Under the pieces are notes generated by a model. It was given only the letters and a program-made list of their open reading frames with translations, had not been told where the DNA came from and did not search any database. A stretch of DNA of 17,500 bases from Penaeus vannamei. Its lineage: Eukaryota; Arthropoda; Malacostraca; Decapoda; Penaeidae. Shown here one piece after another: positions 8,601-16,832 of the stretch. The position numbers and the translations under genes were made by a program. Where the stretch lies: NCBI RefSeq assembly GCF_042767895.1, contig NC_091578.1, forward strand, positions 32,041,887 to 32,059,386, in the 5' to 3' direction. The number at the start of each line of letters is the position of its first letter. Position 1 is the first letter of the stretch.

Positions 8601-8637
8601 CTTCATGCCTGGAGAAAATGTTGGCTAAATTTATCCC

Positions 8638-8735
8638 AGAGAGAGAGAGAGAGAGAGAGATTTGCAGGGAAAGCGGTAAAAAGGCAGAGAGAGAGAGAGG
8701 GAGAGGGAGAGAGAGAAAGGGAGGGAGAGGGCAAG
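8638..8735 (+). repeat. GA/GGGA array
   Basis: (GA)10 at about 8640-8660, a short unique spacer, then GAGAGAGGGAGAG units. The strand switches to purine after a long pyrimidine region. Confidence 0.9.
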
Positions 8736-8762
8736 ATAGATAGATAAACGGAAAGACAGAGA

Positions 8763-8873
8763 ATGTGCGCGCGCGCGCGTGTGTGTGTACGTCCGTGCGT
8801 CCTTGTGTGTGTGTGCGTGTGCTTGTGCGTGTGCGTCCGTGCGTGCGTGTGTATATCTATGTGCATGTGTGTG
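8763..8873 (+). repeat. alternating purine-pyrimidine GC/GT tract
   Basis: 8763-8792 is 30 bases of strict purine-pyrimidine alternation that includes (GC)n and (GT)n, the strongest Z-DNA-type sequence in the window. GTGTGCGTGTGC and CGTCCGTGCGTG variants continue to 8873. Confidence 0.9.
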
Positions 8874-9060
8874 TTAGCCCGAGTTTCTTTCTGTTCCTGT
8901 TTGTTCGCGCGTCCGTGAGCGTCCGTGACTGGCATGGCTGTGGGAATGGCATGCACTTCCGCAAATTCTTTCGCGAAACCAATTCCCCTCTGACACCACG
9001 GCCTGACCCAGACACTTACCTAATACGCATCATTTACCCACTAAAGAGTGCCTGCCTTGC
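8874..9060. other. unique island, nothing recognised
   Basis: About 190 bases of balanced composition. Open frames at 8765-9106 (+) and 8603-8956 (-) read through from repeats. No family resemblance. Confidence 0.45.
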
Positions 9061-9089
9061 TGCCCCCCCCCCTTCCTCTCTTTCTTCCT

Positions 9090-9470
9090 ACTTACCCATG
9101 TATTAAATCTACTTACCTGCCTCTCTACTATCTATTACCCAGTTACCTCCCTCCTTTTCTACCTACCTACATACTTATCTACTTACATCTGCCTACCTAC
9201 CTACCTACCTACTCACCCACCTATTTCTCTACATTCATCTACCTACATCCCTACTTACCCATCTACTTATCTACATACACCTACCTACCTACTTACCCAC
9301 CTACTTCTCTACCTACCAACCAACCAACCTACCTTCCTACTTACCTACTTCTCTACCTACCCACCCACTTCTCTACCAATATACCTTCCTACCAACCTAC
9401 CAACCTACCTACCTACCCCCCACCCCACCCACCTACCTACCCCCACCCCCTTCAACCTCCCCCTCCCAAA
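9090..9470 (+). repeat. (CCTA)n / TACC tetranucleotide array
   Basis: Imperfect CCTA, CTTA and CCAA tetramers. A higher-order echo is visible: ACTCACCCACCTATTTCTCT near 9211 recurs 80 bases later as ACTTACCCACCTACTTCTCT near 9291. Tyr/Leu/Pro-Thr frames are artefacts. Confidence 0.9.
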
Positions 9471-9660
9471 CATACTGAAGCCACCCCCTCCGTCGCCAAA
9501 GGTTGCCGCACGCCCCTGCACGCTTGCACACGAGGAGGGCGCCTAACCCCGATGTTGCAAACCCCGTTACGAGCCACCGGGTGAGGGCGAAGAGTCTCGA
9601 GGCAGAAGGTGATCCATCTCCTAAGGTGAGGCCGCAGAGGTTAAACAATTTAGGCCAAGA
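9471..9660. other. unique island, nothing recognised
   Basis: GC-richer sequence with GGTGAG-type donor-like sites (9580, 9624) but no recognisable exon on either strand. Confidence 0.45.
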
Positions 9661-9748
9661 AAAAAAGAAAGAAAGAAAGAAAAAAAAAAAGACAGGGAGA
9701 GGGAGAGGGAGGGAGGGAGGAGGGAGGGAAGGAAGGAGGGAGAGGAGG

Positions 9749-9844
<96 letters not shown>

Positions 9845-9960
9845 AAGAGAAAGAAAAGAAAAAGAGAGAGAAAGAGAAAGAAAAAAAGAGACAGACAGAC
9901 AGAGAGATAGAAAGAGAAGAGAAAGAGACAAACAGAGTCAGAGAGAAAGAAGAAAAAAAA
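9661..9960 (+). repeat. GA-rich compound array
   Basis: AAAG tetramers, GGGA/GGAA units, (AG)n of 59 bases at 9755-9813, then GAGA/GAAA/GACA units to about 9960. Confidence 0.95.
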
Positions 9961-10236
9961 TCCTTAACCTACCCCGAGGTTGCAGCCCGTTGCGTGAACT
10001 CGGGGAGGTCTCCGGGAGGTCAGGAATGCAGGGCGCTGATTGGCAATCCGTATGCAATCTGTGCAATAAGGGAAGTTCCCGTGGGAGTGGCAGTGCCCGC
10101 CCCCCCCCCACCCACCCTTTTGGAATTACGGGTGTTGCGTTTATGTGTCTATTGTGGGAGGGTTCTCTTCGCGTTTTGGGAGACTAGCGGTGCCGGAACG
10201 AGAGTAACGGTAACGAGAGGAATGAGGAGAAATTAT
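9961..10236. promoter_or_regulatory. unique island with clustered factor motifs
   Basis: AGGTCT (10006-10011) and AGGTCA (10017-10022) form a DR5-spaced nuclear-receptor-like pair. An inverted CCAAT box, ATTGG, is at 10039-10043. Three GCAAT C/EBP-like half-sites start at 10043, 10054 and 10063, about one helical turn apart. GGGAAGTTCCC at 10070-10080 is a near-palindromic kappaB-type site. All lie within 75 bases of non-repetitive DNA, which suggests but does not prove a regulatory module. No transcription start or exon is recognisable nearby. Confidence 0.35.
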
Positions 10237-10570
10237 TGAAACAACATTAACAACAACAACAACATTAACAACAAAAACAACAGCACCACCACCACCAACA
10301 GTATCAAGAAGAAGCAGCAGCAACAACAATAGCAACAACGAGACGAAGCAACAACAACAATAACTACAACAGCAATAGTAACAAAGACAACAACAATAAC
10401 AACAACATTAACAACAACATCACTAACACCAACAATAACAACAAAAACAACAGCACCACCACCAACAATAGCATCAACAACAACAAACAGTAGCAACAAC
10501 AATACCAACAATAGCAACACCGAGGAACAGCAACAACAACTACAACAGCAACAACGACGACAACAACAAT
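10237..10570 (+). repeat. CAA/AAC triplet array with about 170-bp duplication
   Basis: CAACAACATTAAC and CAGCACCACC blocks appear twice. ACAAAAACAACAGCACCACC lies at 10271-10290 and 10441-10460, exactly 170 apart. ACTACAACAGCAA lies at 10363 and 10539, 176 apart. The triplet array is therefore two diverged copies of a long unit. Stops break any poly-Gln frame. Confidence 0.85.
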
Positions 10571-10910
10571 AACAAAATATAAAAGTTACCCCTCTATACC
10601 ATCAGCATTTCCTCGGGTCCGTCCCTACAACCCCCTTTACCCAACCCCCCTTTAAGTTCTATCCTTTCCCCTTCTTCTCCTTCGTTTTCTTACTTACCAT
10701 CTTCTTTTTTTTCTTCTTCTTCTTCTTCTTCATTGCCTATACCTTCTCCTAGGTCTTCCTATTCTCTTGTTTCTCTTCCGCTCCTTCCTTCCTATCAGTT
10801 CTTACTATCTCCTTACTTCCTCTTACAAGTTCTTCCCTTTCCCTTGGTTCTTTCCTATCCGCTTTCCCTATTTCCGTGACACCCTCCCCCCCCTTTCCCT
10901 CTTTTCCTAA
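10571..10910. other. pyrimidine-biased stretch, no gene
   Basis: TATAAAAG at 10578-10585 is followed by T/C-rich sequence with a short TTC array near 10709-10731. TATAAAAG also occurs at 4554, so it is not distinctive. Confidence 0.45.
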
Positions 10911-10934
10911 TCAAGAACACAGAGGAAGAAGAAA

Positions 10935-11200
10935 AAAAAACCTTCCCCTCCCTCCCTCCACTCCCACCTTCACCCCATCCCTCTCTCTCTTCCCCACCCC
11001 ATTCCTCCCCACCTCCCCTCCCATCACCCCCTCCCCTCCTTTTTCCCCCTCTACCCCCTCTTCCTCCCCTAGCCTCTCCCCAACCCCCTCTCCCCCCCCT
11101 CCATTTTCCCCCTCTACCTCCTCCCCTCCCCCTTCTTTCCCCCCCTCTAACCCCCTCCATCTCCCCTTCCTCTCCTCCCCCCCTCCCTTTTCCCCCAATC
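10935..11200 (+). repeat. C-rich pyrimidine tract
   Basis: CCCCTCTACCCCCTC, CCTCCCC and TTCCCCC variants. Blocks such as TTTTCCCCCTCTAC recur near 11040 and 11104. Gly/Glu- and Pro/Ser-rich frames are artefacts. Confidence 0.85.
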
Positions 11201-11239
11201 CAAAAGAATGGCCGCGGTCGTCCTCTGATTAGAATCGGA

Positions 11240-11288
11240 GATGAGAAGGCGGCGGCGCGGGGGGGGGAGGAGGGGGGGTGGGGAGGAT
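11240..11288 (+). repeat. G-rich quadruplex-prone tract
   Basis: GGCGGCGGCGC, then runs of G8-G9, G7 and G4 separated by one to four bases. Confidence 0.8.
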
Positions 11289-11324
11289 ACGACACGACCA
11301 CGACTCTTGGGTTGGCCGATGCGA

Positions 11325-11510
11325 CGACCTCCTCCTCCTCCTCCTTTTTCTTCTTCTTTGTGTTCTTCTTCTTTTCTTTATCCTTTTTCTTATTCTTTTT
11401 CTTCGCATTCTTCTTCTCCATCATCTTTTTCTCCTTAACCTCCTTTTTTTCTTTTTCTCCTTATCCTCCTGCTTCTTCTTCTTCTTCTCCTCTTCTCTCT
11501 AAGCTTCGGA
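11325..11510 (+). repeat. TCC/TTC pyrimidine array
   Basis: (CTC)n then (TTC)n with frequent interruptions, flanked by small mixed sequence. Confidence 0.9.
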
Positions 11511-11551
11511 GAAGTAGAAGCAGCTCCCCCCGCCACCTAATCCTCATAATA

Positions 11552-11644
<93 letters not shown>
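11552..11644 (+). repeat. perfect (ATG)31 microsatellite
   Basis: 93 uninterrupted bases, read as poly-Met, poly-Asp or stops depending on frame, and poly-His/Ser/Ile on the minus strand. It is followed directly by the AAT array. Confidence 0.98.
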
Positions 11645-11646
<2 letters not shown>

Positions 11647-11825
11647 AATAATAATAATAATAATAATAATATTGATAATAATAATAATAGTAATAATAAT
11701 AATAACAACGATAACAGTAAAAATAATAATAAAAATAATGATAAAAAAATAATAATAACAATAATAGTAATAATAACAATAACAATAATAATGATAGTAA
11801 TAGTAATAATAATAATGAATATCTT
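11645..11825 (+). repeat. AAT/AAC triplet array
   Basis: AAT triplets with ATT, AGT, AAC and GAT interruptions. The adjoining stretch to about 11950 is A-rich with no recognised feature. Confidence 0.92.
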
Positions 11826-11950
11826 ATAAAAAAAAGCTGAATAAACCCCAAAATCAAATACAAATAAACAAATAAATGAACAAACATATAAAAACAAAAA
11901 AATGACTGGTAATGTCAACGCCAAATACGAAAAAAAAAAATCGGAATTGG

Positions 11951-12064
11951 TGACGTCATAGCTCAAGATGTAGCGACAGAATAGCGACAAAATAGCGAAA
12001 GCAGAGCGGTGAAATAGCGAAGGAATGTCAGAGGATGATGATGACCTTCCAGTGACCTAGGTCG
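11951..12064. promoter_or_regulatory. island with CRE, 11-bp repeats and nuclear-receptor half-sites
   Basis: A perfect TGACGTCA is at 11951-11958. Five 11-base units around TAGCGA start at 11971, 11982, 11993, 12004 and 12015 (the fourth is GAGCGG). TGACCT lies at 12042-12047 and 12053-12058 with a 5-base spacer (DR5), and AGGTCG abuts at 12059-12064, giving a one-mismatch TGACCTAGGTCA palindrome. The motifs are seen; regulatory activity is inference. Confidence 0.4.
11971..12025 (+). repeat. 11-bp tandem repeat, five units
   Basis: Units read TAGCGACAGAA, TAGCGACAAAA, TAGCGAAAGCA, GAGCGGTGAAA and TAGCGAAGGAA, exactly one helical turn apart with no indels. Confidence 0.85.
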
Positions 12065-12162
12065 GGAAGGCGGTGGTGGTTATTGCGTTTCTTTTCTCAT
12101 TTATTCATTTTCCTCATCATTTTCTTTTCTTTTTTTGTAAAGTAGTCATCGCTCTCCCTCTA

Positions 12163-12642
12163 CTATCTATTGCCTACAACCTCAGACTATCTATTGACAA
12201 CGTCTAACTATCTATTGACAACCCAAAACTATCTACTGCGTATAACCACAAAACCTCAAAGTATCTATTGCCTACAACCTCAATTTATCTACTGCATACA
12301 ACCTCAGACTATCTACTGACAACCTCTAACTATCTATTGACAACCCCAATCTATCTATTGCCTACAACCTCAGACTATCTACTGACAACCTCTATCTACT
12401 GACAACCTCTATCTAATGACAACCCCAATTTATCTATTGCCTACAACCTCAGGCTATCTATTGACAACCCCAATCTATCTATTGCCTACAACCTCAGTCT
12501 ATCTATTGCCTATAACTCTACTGCCTACAACCTCAACCCCAATCTATCTACTGCCTACAACCTCAGACTATCTACTGACAACCTCTATCTATTGACAACC
12601 CCAATCTATCTATTGCCTACAACCTCAGGCTATCTCCTGCCT
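12163..12642 (+). repeat. two-unit minisatellite (A 24 bp, B 21 bp)
   Basis: About 22 units. Both types begin CTATCTA(T/C)TG. Type A continues with CC and ends ACCTCAGA (24 bases). Type B continues with ACAACC and ends in CCAAT or TCTAA (21 bases). The order is roughly A B B A A A B B A b b B A B A A A A b B A, then a partial unit; b is a 17-base short form, and some A copies are lengthened or shortened (32, 19 and 26 bases). TAA stops and the out-of-phase units exclude a coding repeat. Spacers are not unique, so it is not a CRISPR array. Confidence 0.95.
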
Positions 12643-12750
12643 CCCCGCCCCCCCCCCGCCCGCTGCAACATCGTGCATTCTTCACTATCGGCTGCAGCGC
12701 CATGCAAGAAATCAGTCAATAACGACACGCGATGCACAGTGCCGCACCCC
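12643..12750. other. small unique island, nothing recognised
   Basis: Balanced composition after a C-rich boundary. No gene seen. Confidence 0.4.
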
Positions 12751-13085
12751 CCCCCCCTCCCTCCCTCCCTCTCTCCCTCTACGAATACATTTCTTAACTC
12801 CCTTTCCCCTCCCCTTTACAAATACCTCTCTCTTCTCTTCCACTCAGCCTTTCTTATTCTTTCCCCCTCTCCCTCTCTCTTCTCTCCCCCTCTCCCTCTC
12901 TGTCTTCTCTTTCCCCTCTCCCTCACTCTCTTCTCTCCCCCTTCTCCCCTTAAGAAATGCACTCCTTGCTCCTCCTTCCCTTCCCTCTTCCAAACATACT
13001 CCCTAACCCCCCTACTTCCCCTCTTTCCCCTCCCCCTACAAATACACTTCCTAGCCCCCCTCCCCCCTCCCCCATTCCCTCAAGA
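12750..13085 (+). repeat. pyrimidine tract with diverged repeated blocks
   Basis: CTCTCCC and CCCCTC tracts hold recurring blocks resembling TACAAATACACTTCCTAACC near 12780, 12815 (short), 12952, 12989 and 13037. A CCCCTCTCCCTCTCTCTTCT block repeats at about 12864, 12887 and 12913. Confidence 0.7.
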
Positions 13086-13474
13086 TGAAAGAAAATGCTC
13101 AAATCCCGCCTTTACGCAAGACAACCAATAACGTGCGGGATCAATAAGGTCGAAGCTAACCCAGCGCTCAGCAGGGATTATCGACCTAACGCGCTGCCCA
13201 CTTATCTTCGCGTGGAGATTCGGGTCAAAAAGGTGACCGTCGGTTCCCCTTTTACCATTCCAACCGTTATCTTAATTTTATTTGCAATCTTCTCCGTTTC
13301 TTCAATCATCACACTTGTTATTTCGTAAATGGTGTTTTCGTTAAGATATTCGGCCTTTTTGCAACGCGGTCTGTGATGGCATGCGGTTTTGTGGCGAATT
13401 CTTTATGATTTTACGGTTTTCTTCGTTGTTATCATTATTTTCCTTCACTTTTTATTCGTATTATTATCATATTA
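13086..13474. other. unique island, about 390 bp
   Basis: An open frame at 13095-13328 (+, 77 residues) has a polar N-terminal half and a hydrophobic C-terminal stretch of about 25 residues (positions 53-77). I do not recognise it, and it is within chance expectation. AGGTCGA and TCGACCT form a 7-base inverted pair near 13147-13185, and GGGTCAAAAAGGTGA at 13222-13236 is a weak DR3-like pair. Confidence 0.4.
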
Positions 13475-13540
13475 CTATTATGATTATGATGATACATATT
13501 TCAACTATTATTATGATTATGATGATACATATTTCAACTA
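13475..13540 (+). repeat. 33-bp tandem duplication
   Basis: A block that contains TATGATTATGATGATACAT and ends ATTTCAACTA occurs twice, starting near 13479 and 13512, essentially identical over 29 bases. This implies a recent duplication. The surrounding sequence is AT-rich. Confidence 0.9.
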
Positions 13541-13735
13541 CTATTATCATTATCTTTACTAAATTCCATAATAACAGGCAATCCATTTAAAAATAAACCT
13601 CATTCCTATCACATTCATTAATATAATAATTCCCTTCATTCCTTCCCGCCAAAACTATCACCCTTATTCGCCACACCAACAAATACCATAATTCGCAATA
13701 CCATTCATCAAAAACAAGAACAAAAACAAATAATA
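13541..13735. other. AT-rich stretch, nothing recognised
   Basis: AT-rich DNA with TTCCCGCCAAAA at 13643-13654, another E2F-like core. Confidence 0.4.
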
Positions 13736-13875
13736 ACAACAACAACAACGACAATAATAATATTAATAATAATAATTACAACAACAACAAACAACAACAA
13801 TAATAATATTAATAATAATAATAATTACAACAACAACAGCAACAATAATAATAATAATAATAATAATAAACAAAC
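13736..13875 (+). repeat. AAC/AAT array with 46-bp duplication
   Basis: ACAATAATAATATTAATAAT begins at 13751 and 13797. Each copy continues through AATTACAACAACAACA, and the second copy is three bases longer. Further AAT and AAC triplets end in CAAACAAACA. Confidence 0.88.
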
Positions 13876-13988
13876 AAACAAAAAAAATATATTCAAACCG
13901 TCAACCAACCGACAGAAGAAATATGCGCAGAACAACAACCCAGTCCGCCCACTGCGCAGGCCCTGGTGACCGGGTAACCCCATGTGCA
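13876..13988. other. small unique island
   Basis: TGCGCAG occurs at 13924-13930 and 13953-13959, an NRF-1-like core, and GGGTAACCC at 13972-13980 is palindromic. Functional meaning is unproven. Confidence 0.4.
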
Positions 13989-13989
13989 A

Positions 13990-14400
13990 AACTACCTACT
14001 CCTTATCCCTACCCCCTCCTCCTCCTATCCCTCCCTCTCTCCCCTTCCCCCCTCTTCCTATTCCTCCCTCTCTCCCATTCCTCCCTCCTATCCCTCCCTC
14101 TCTCCCTCCTTCCCCCCTCTCTCTCCCAACCCTCCCTCTCTCCCCATCCCTGCCCTCCTATCCCTCCCTCTCTCCCATTCCATCCCCCCTCCTATCCCTC
14201 GCTCTCCCCCCTTCTCCCCTTCCTATCCTTCCCTCCTATCCCTCCCTCTCTCTCTCCCCATCCCCCCTCCTATCCCTCCCTCTCTCCCATCCCCCCCTTC
14301 AATTCCTCCCTCCTCTTCTTATCCTTCCTCCTCCTGTTCCCCCTCCCCCCCCCTCTCCCCTTCCCTCCTCCCCCTGACTTCCCAACCCCCCTCCCTGACC
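13990..14400 (+). repeat. pyrimidine minisatellite, about 33-bp unit
   Basis: CCTATCCCTCCCTCTCTCCC or close variants start at 14024, 14057, 14087, 14157, 14191, 14235 and 14269, commonly 30-34 bases apart, with C-rich filler and (T)CCCCCCTC between. Pro/Ser/Leu frames are artefacts. Confidence 0.88.
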
Positions 14401-14412
14401 CCACCTCTGGCC

Positions 14413-14425
14413 TGACCTTTGACCC
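14413..14425 (-). promoter_or_regulatory. perfect DR1 nuclear-receptor element
   Basis: TGACCTTTGACCC; the minus strand reads GGGTCAAAGGTCA, the canonical direct repeat with one-base spacer bound by HNF4 and RXR/COUP-TF type receptors (family knowledge). It lies at the 3' edge of a pyrimidine minisatellite. A single motif does not show function. Confidence 0.45.
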
Positions 14426-14459
14426 CCGTGTCCTACACAGCATTTGAAATATTATGGTT

Positions 14460-14545
14460 GAGAACCGAGGCCGGAGCTGGGGAGTGGGGGGGGGAGAAGG
14501 GGAGAGGAGGGAGGGATAGCAGGGGGGGTAGGAGGAGGGGGGGTC
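14460..14545 (+). repeat. G-rich quadruplex-prone tract
   Basis: Runs of G3 to G9 separated by short A/T-containing loops, then an abrupt switch to a pyrimidine tract at about 14552-14605. Confidence 0.8.
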
Positions 14546-14696
14546 ATCATAGTGCAACTCCTCCCCTTTCTTCCCCCTCCATCCCCCCCCACACTCCATC
14601 CCCAAAGGCAAACGAATAAGGCTCACGCACGCGGCTTAAACGCCCGGGAAACTCGCCCTTCCCGCTCCCCGACGGTAGAGGAGGCGAGGAGGAGGA

Positions 14697-14720
14697 GGGG
14701 GGAAGGGGGGAAGGGGGGGG
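14697..14720 (+). repeat. three long G runs
   Basis: G6, G6 and G8 separated by AA, following GGAGG triplets from 14680, a strong quadruplex pattern. Confidence 0.85.
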
Positions 14721-15290
14721 TTATTTTGAAGCCACCGCGGGGTCAAAACATTTTTCAACATCACGTTCCAACTTAAAGGGAGTTCCGGGCCAATCGCAGC
14801 ATAAACTCTGGTGCACTATTAATTTTCGGGTGGAAGGAAACGTAAATAAAAGACTGACGGTTTCTCCTCCATCTTTTTTTTTTTCTTCTTTGTCTTTTTT
14901 TTTTTCTTAAAGCCAAATTAGATTATACCGGCGGGTGGCTTCAACAAGAAGAAGACTCTCCCCCCCCCCCGCCTTTATTTTAGGGCGTAAGTAATCCACG
15001 TCCCATTAATCAAACAAAAACTTATGATGATAACGTAGAGCAAGTCAGAGACCGCCGGCCCAAAACTACCCGACTGCTAATGGCTTTTTAAAATATTGTC
15101 CGATTGAGTTTCCCGCCAAAACACTCTCGTAACGGTACGGGAAAGGTACAACGGCGCGCTTGTTTTTAATGGCTTATTTATCGGTCTGTTTCTGTTGCCG
15201 GGTGATCTTATGACTTGTTTTCCTTTTTCTTTTTTTTCTTTTTTTTTTTTCTTTTTTCTCTCGTGATGTAGGATCCTTTTCTGTATTCAA
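14721..15290. other. unique island, about 570 bp
   Basis: The largest non-repetitive stretch of the window, broken only by T runs at 14873-14905 and 15225-15257 and a C-run near 14960. It holds a CCAAT-type GGGCCAATCGC (14789-14799), an E2F-like TTTCCCGCCAAAA (15109-15121), and TTGAAGCCACC (14726-14736) facing GGTGGCTTCAA (14934-14944). No reading frame of interest was recognised. Confidence 0.5.
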
Positions 15291-15319
15291 TGCTCAAGGG
15301 AAGATAGGACAGGAAGATA

Positions 15320-15515
<196 letters not shown>

Positions 15516-15539
15516 GTCCTTTTTATTCTTTCTTTTTCC

Positions 15540-15780
15540 CCTGTGCCCCTGCCCCTTCCTTCTTTTCCCCTCCCACCCTCCCAACATCCCTCCTGCTCCC
15601 ACCCTCCCATCCTCCCTCCTCCTACTCCTCCTCCTCCTCCTCCTCCTCCTCCTCCTCCTCCTCCTCCTCCTCCTCCTCCTCCTCCTCCTCCTCCCATTCT
15701 CCCTCCCTCCTCCCATCCTCCCTCCCTCTCCTCCCTCCTCCTCCCACCCATCCTTCCTCGCCCCTTTCCTCTCTCCCAGG
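15540..15780 (+). repeat. pyrimidine tract with (CTC)n
   Basis: CCCTCCC-type flanks and a perfect CTC/TCC triplet array of about 23 units at 15625-15693. Confidence 0.95.
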
Positions 15781-15868
15781 ATACCAGCATCCCTGCCCGC
15801 CCGCCCTCGCTGTTTGTTACCTGTCTGAGGGCGCCGCTCGCTCTCATCATTTTCAAAAACCACATCCC
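15781..15868. other. small unique island
   Basis: About 85 bases of balanced composition between two pyrimidine tracts. No feature recognised. Confidence 0.4.
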
Positions 15869-16100
15869 GTTTTTTCCCTCTCCCTCCCCTCCCTTCCCTC
15901 CTACCCTCCCCTCCCTTCCTTCCTACCCTCCCTTAACCATCTCCTCCTCTCCCTCCTTCCCTCCCACCCACCCTTCCTCCCTCCCCATCTCCTTCTCTCT
16001 CTCCCTCCCTCCCTCCCACCCCTCCCACCCACCCTACCTCCCTCTCCTTCTCCCTCCCTCCCTCCCACCCTACCTCCCTCTCCATCTCCCTCCCTCCGGC
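15869..16100 (+). repeat. CCCT/CCTC pyrimidine array
   Basis: CCCTCCCTCC and CCACCC units. CCCTACCTCCCTCTCC repeats 36 bases apart at 16032 and 16068. Confidence 0.92.
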
Positions 16101-16200
16101 TCTGGTTCATCTTCTCTTAATTATCTCTCCATTACTTGTTTAAGCTGTTGCTGTTAACCTTAATTATCTTCTCTTTTACTGTTCTTAAGCATCCTGCGCC
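16101..16200 (+). repeat. 43-bp diverged direct duplication
   Basis: CTTAATTATCT starts at 16116 and 16159. Both copies run through (T)CTC..TTACT.GTT and end in TTAAGC, with two small indels. Confidence 0.65.
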
Positions 16201-16485
16201 CTCTCCCCCCCCTCTCCCCCTCCCCCTTCCCCCTCCTGCCTTCCAGCATCATTTCTGAAGACATAATCATCATAAATTTCATGGAATTCACAACGCATTA
16301 CACGCTTATTTTCACTTGCCCGAATATCATAAAATGAAATAAATAAAAAATGAAAAAAAAATTGGTGATACGTATTGTAACGCTAACAATATATAAAAAA
16401 ATGCATTCATAAATCAATAATACAAAAACAGAATAAGAACTCTATTTTACGCTCATGGAACTCCAATAAAAGAGGCCAATTAAGA
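16201..16485. other. C-rich run then AT-rich island
   Basis: C-rich DNA to about 16237, then about 245 bases of AT-rich unique sequence with A8 and TATATAAAAA stretches. No gene or RNA recognised. Confidence 0.5.
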
Positions 16486-16524
16486 GGAAGAGAGAGAGAG
16501 AGAGAGAGAAAAAGAGAGAAGAAG

Positions 16525-16563
<39 letters not shown>

Positions 16564-16744
16564 GGAGGGAGAGAGAGTGGGAAAGACAGAAAGCGAGAGA
16601 GAGGGAGAGAGAAAGAGAAAGAGAGAGAGAGAGTGAGAGAGTGAAGAAGAGAGAGTGAGAGTGAGAGAGAAGAAGAGAGAGAGAGAGAGGAGAGAGAGAG
16701 AGTGAGAGTGAAGGAAAGAGAGGAAGAGAGGAGAGAGAGAGAGT

Positions 16745-16832
<88 letters not shown>

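Noticed and set aside
7786..8628. 280-residue Phe/Leu-rich frame
   Set aside because: Read-through of TTC repeats and pyrimidine tracts.
10578..10585. TATAAAAG as a core promoter
   Set aside because: It also occurs at 4554, in AT-rich sequence, with no convincing initiator or downstream element.
12163..12642. CRISPR-like alternation of two sequence types
   Set aside because: Both types recur many times, so there are no unique spacers; eukaryotic minisatellite.
12163..12642. coding repeat with 8- and 7-residue units
   Set aside because: Units A and B are multiples of three, but several B units end in TAA and other units of 17, 19, 26 and 32 bases break the frame.
14726..14944. TTGAAGCCACC facing GGTGGCTTCAA, with G and C runs outside, as a possible MITE
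   Set aside because: An 11-base inverted pair within 300 bases is expected about once by chance; no target-site duplication seen.
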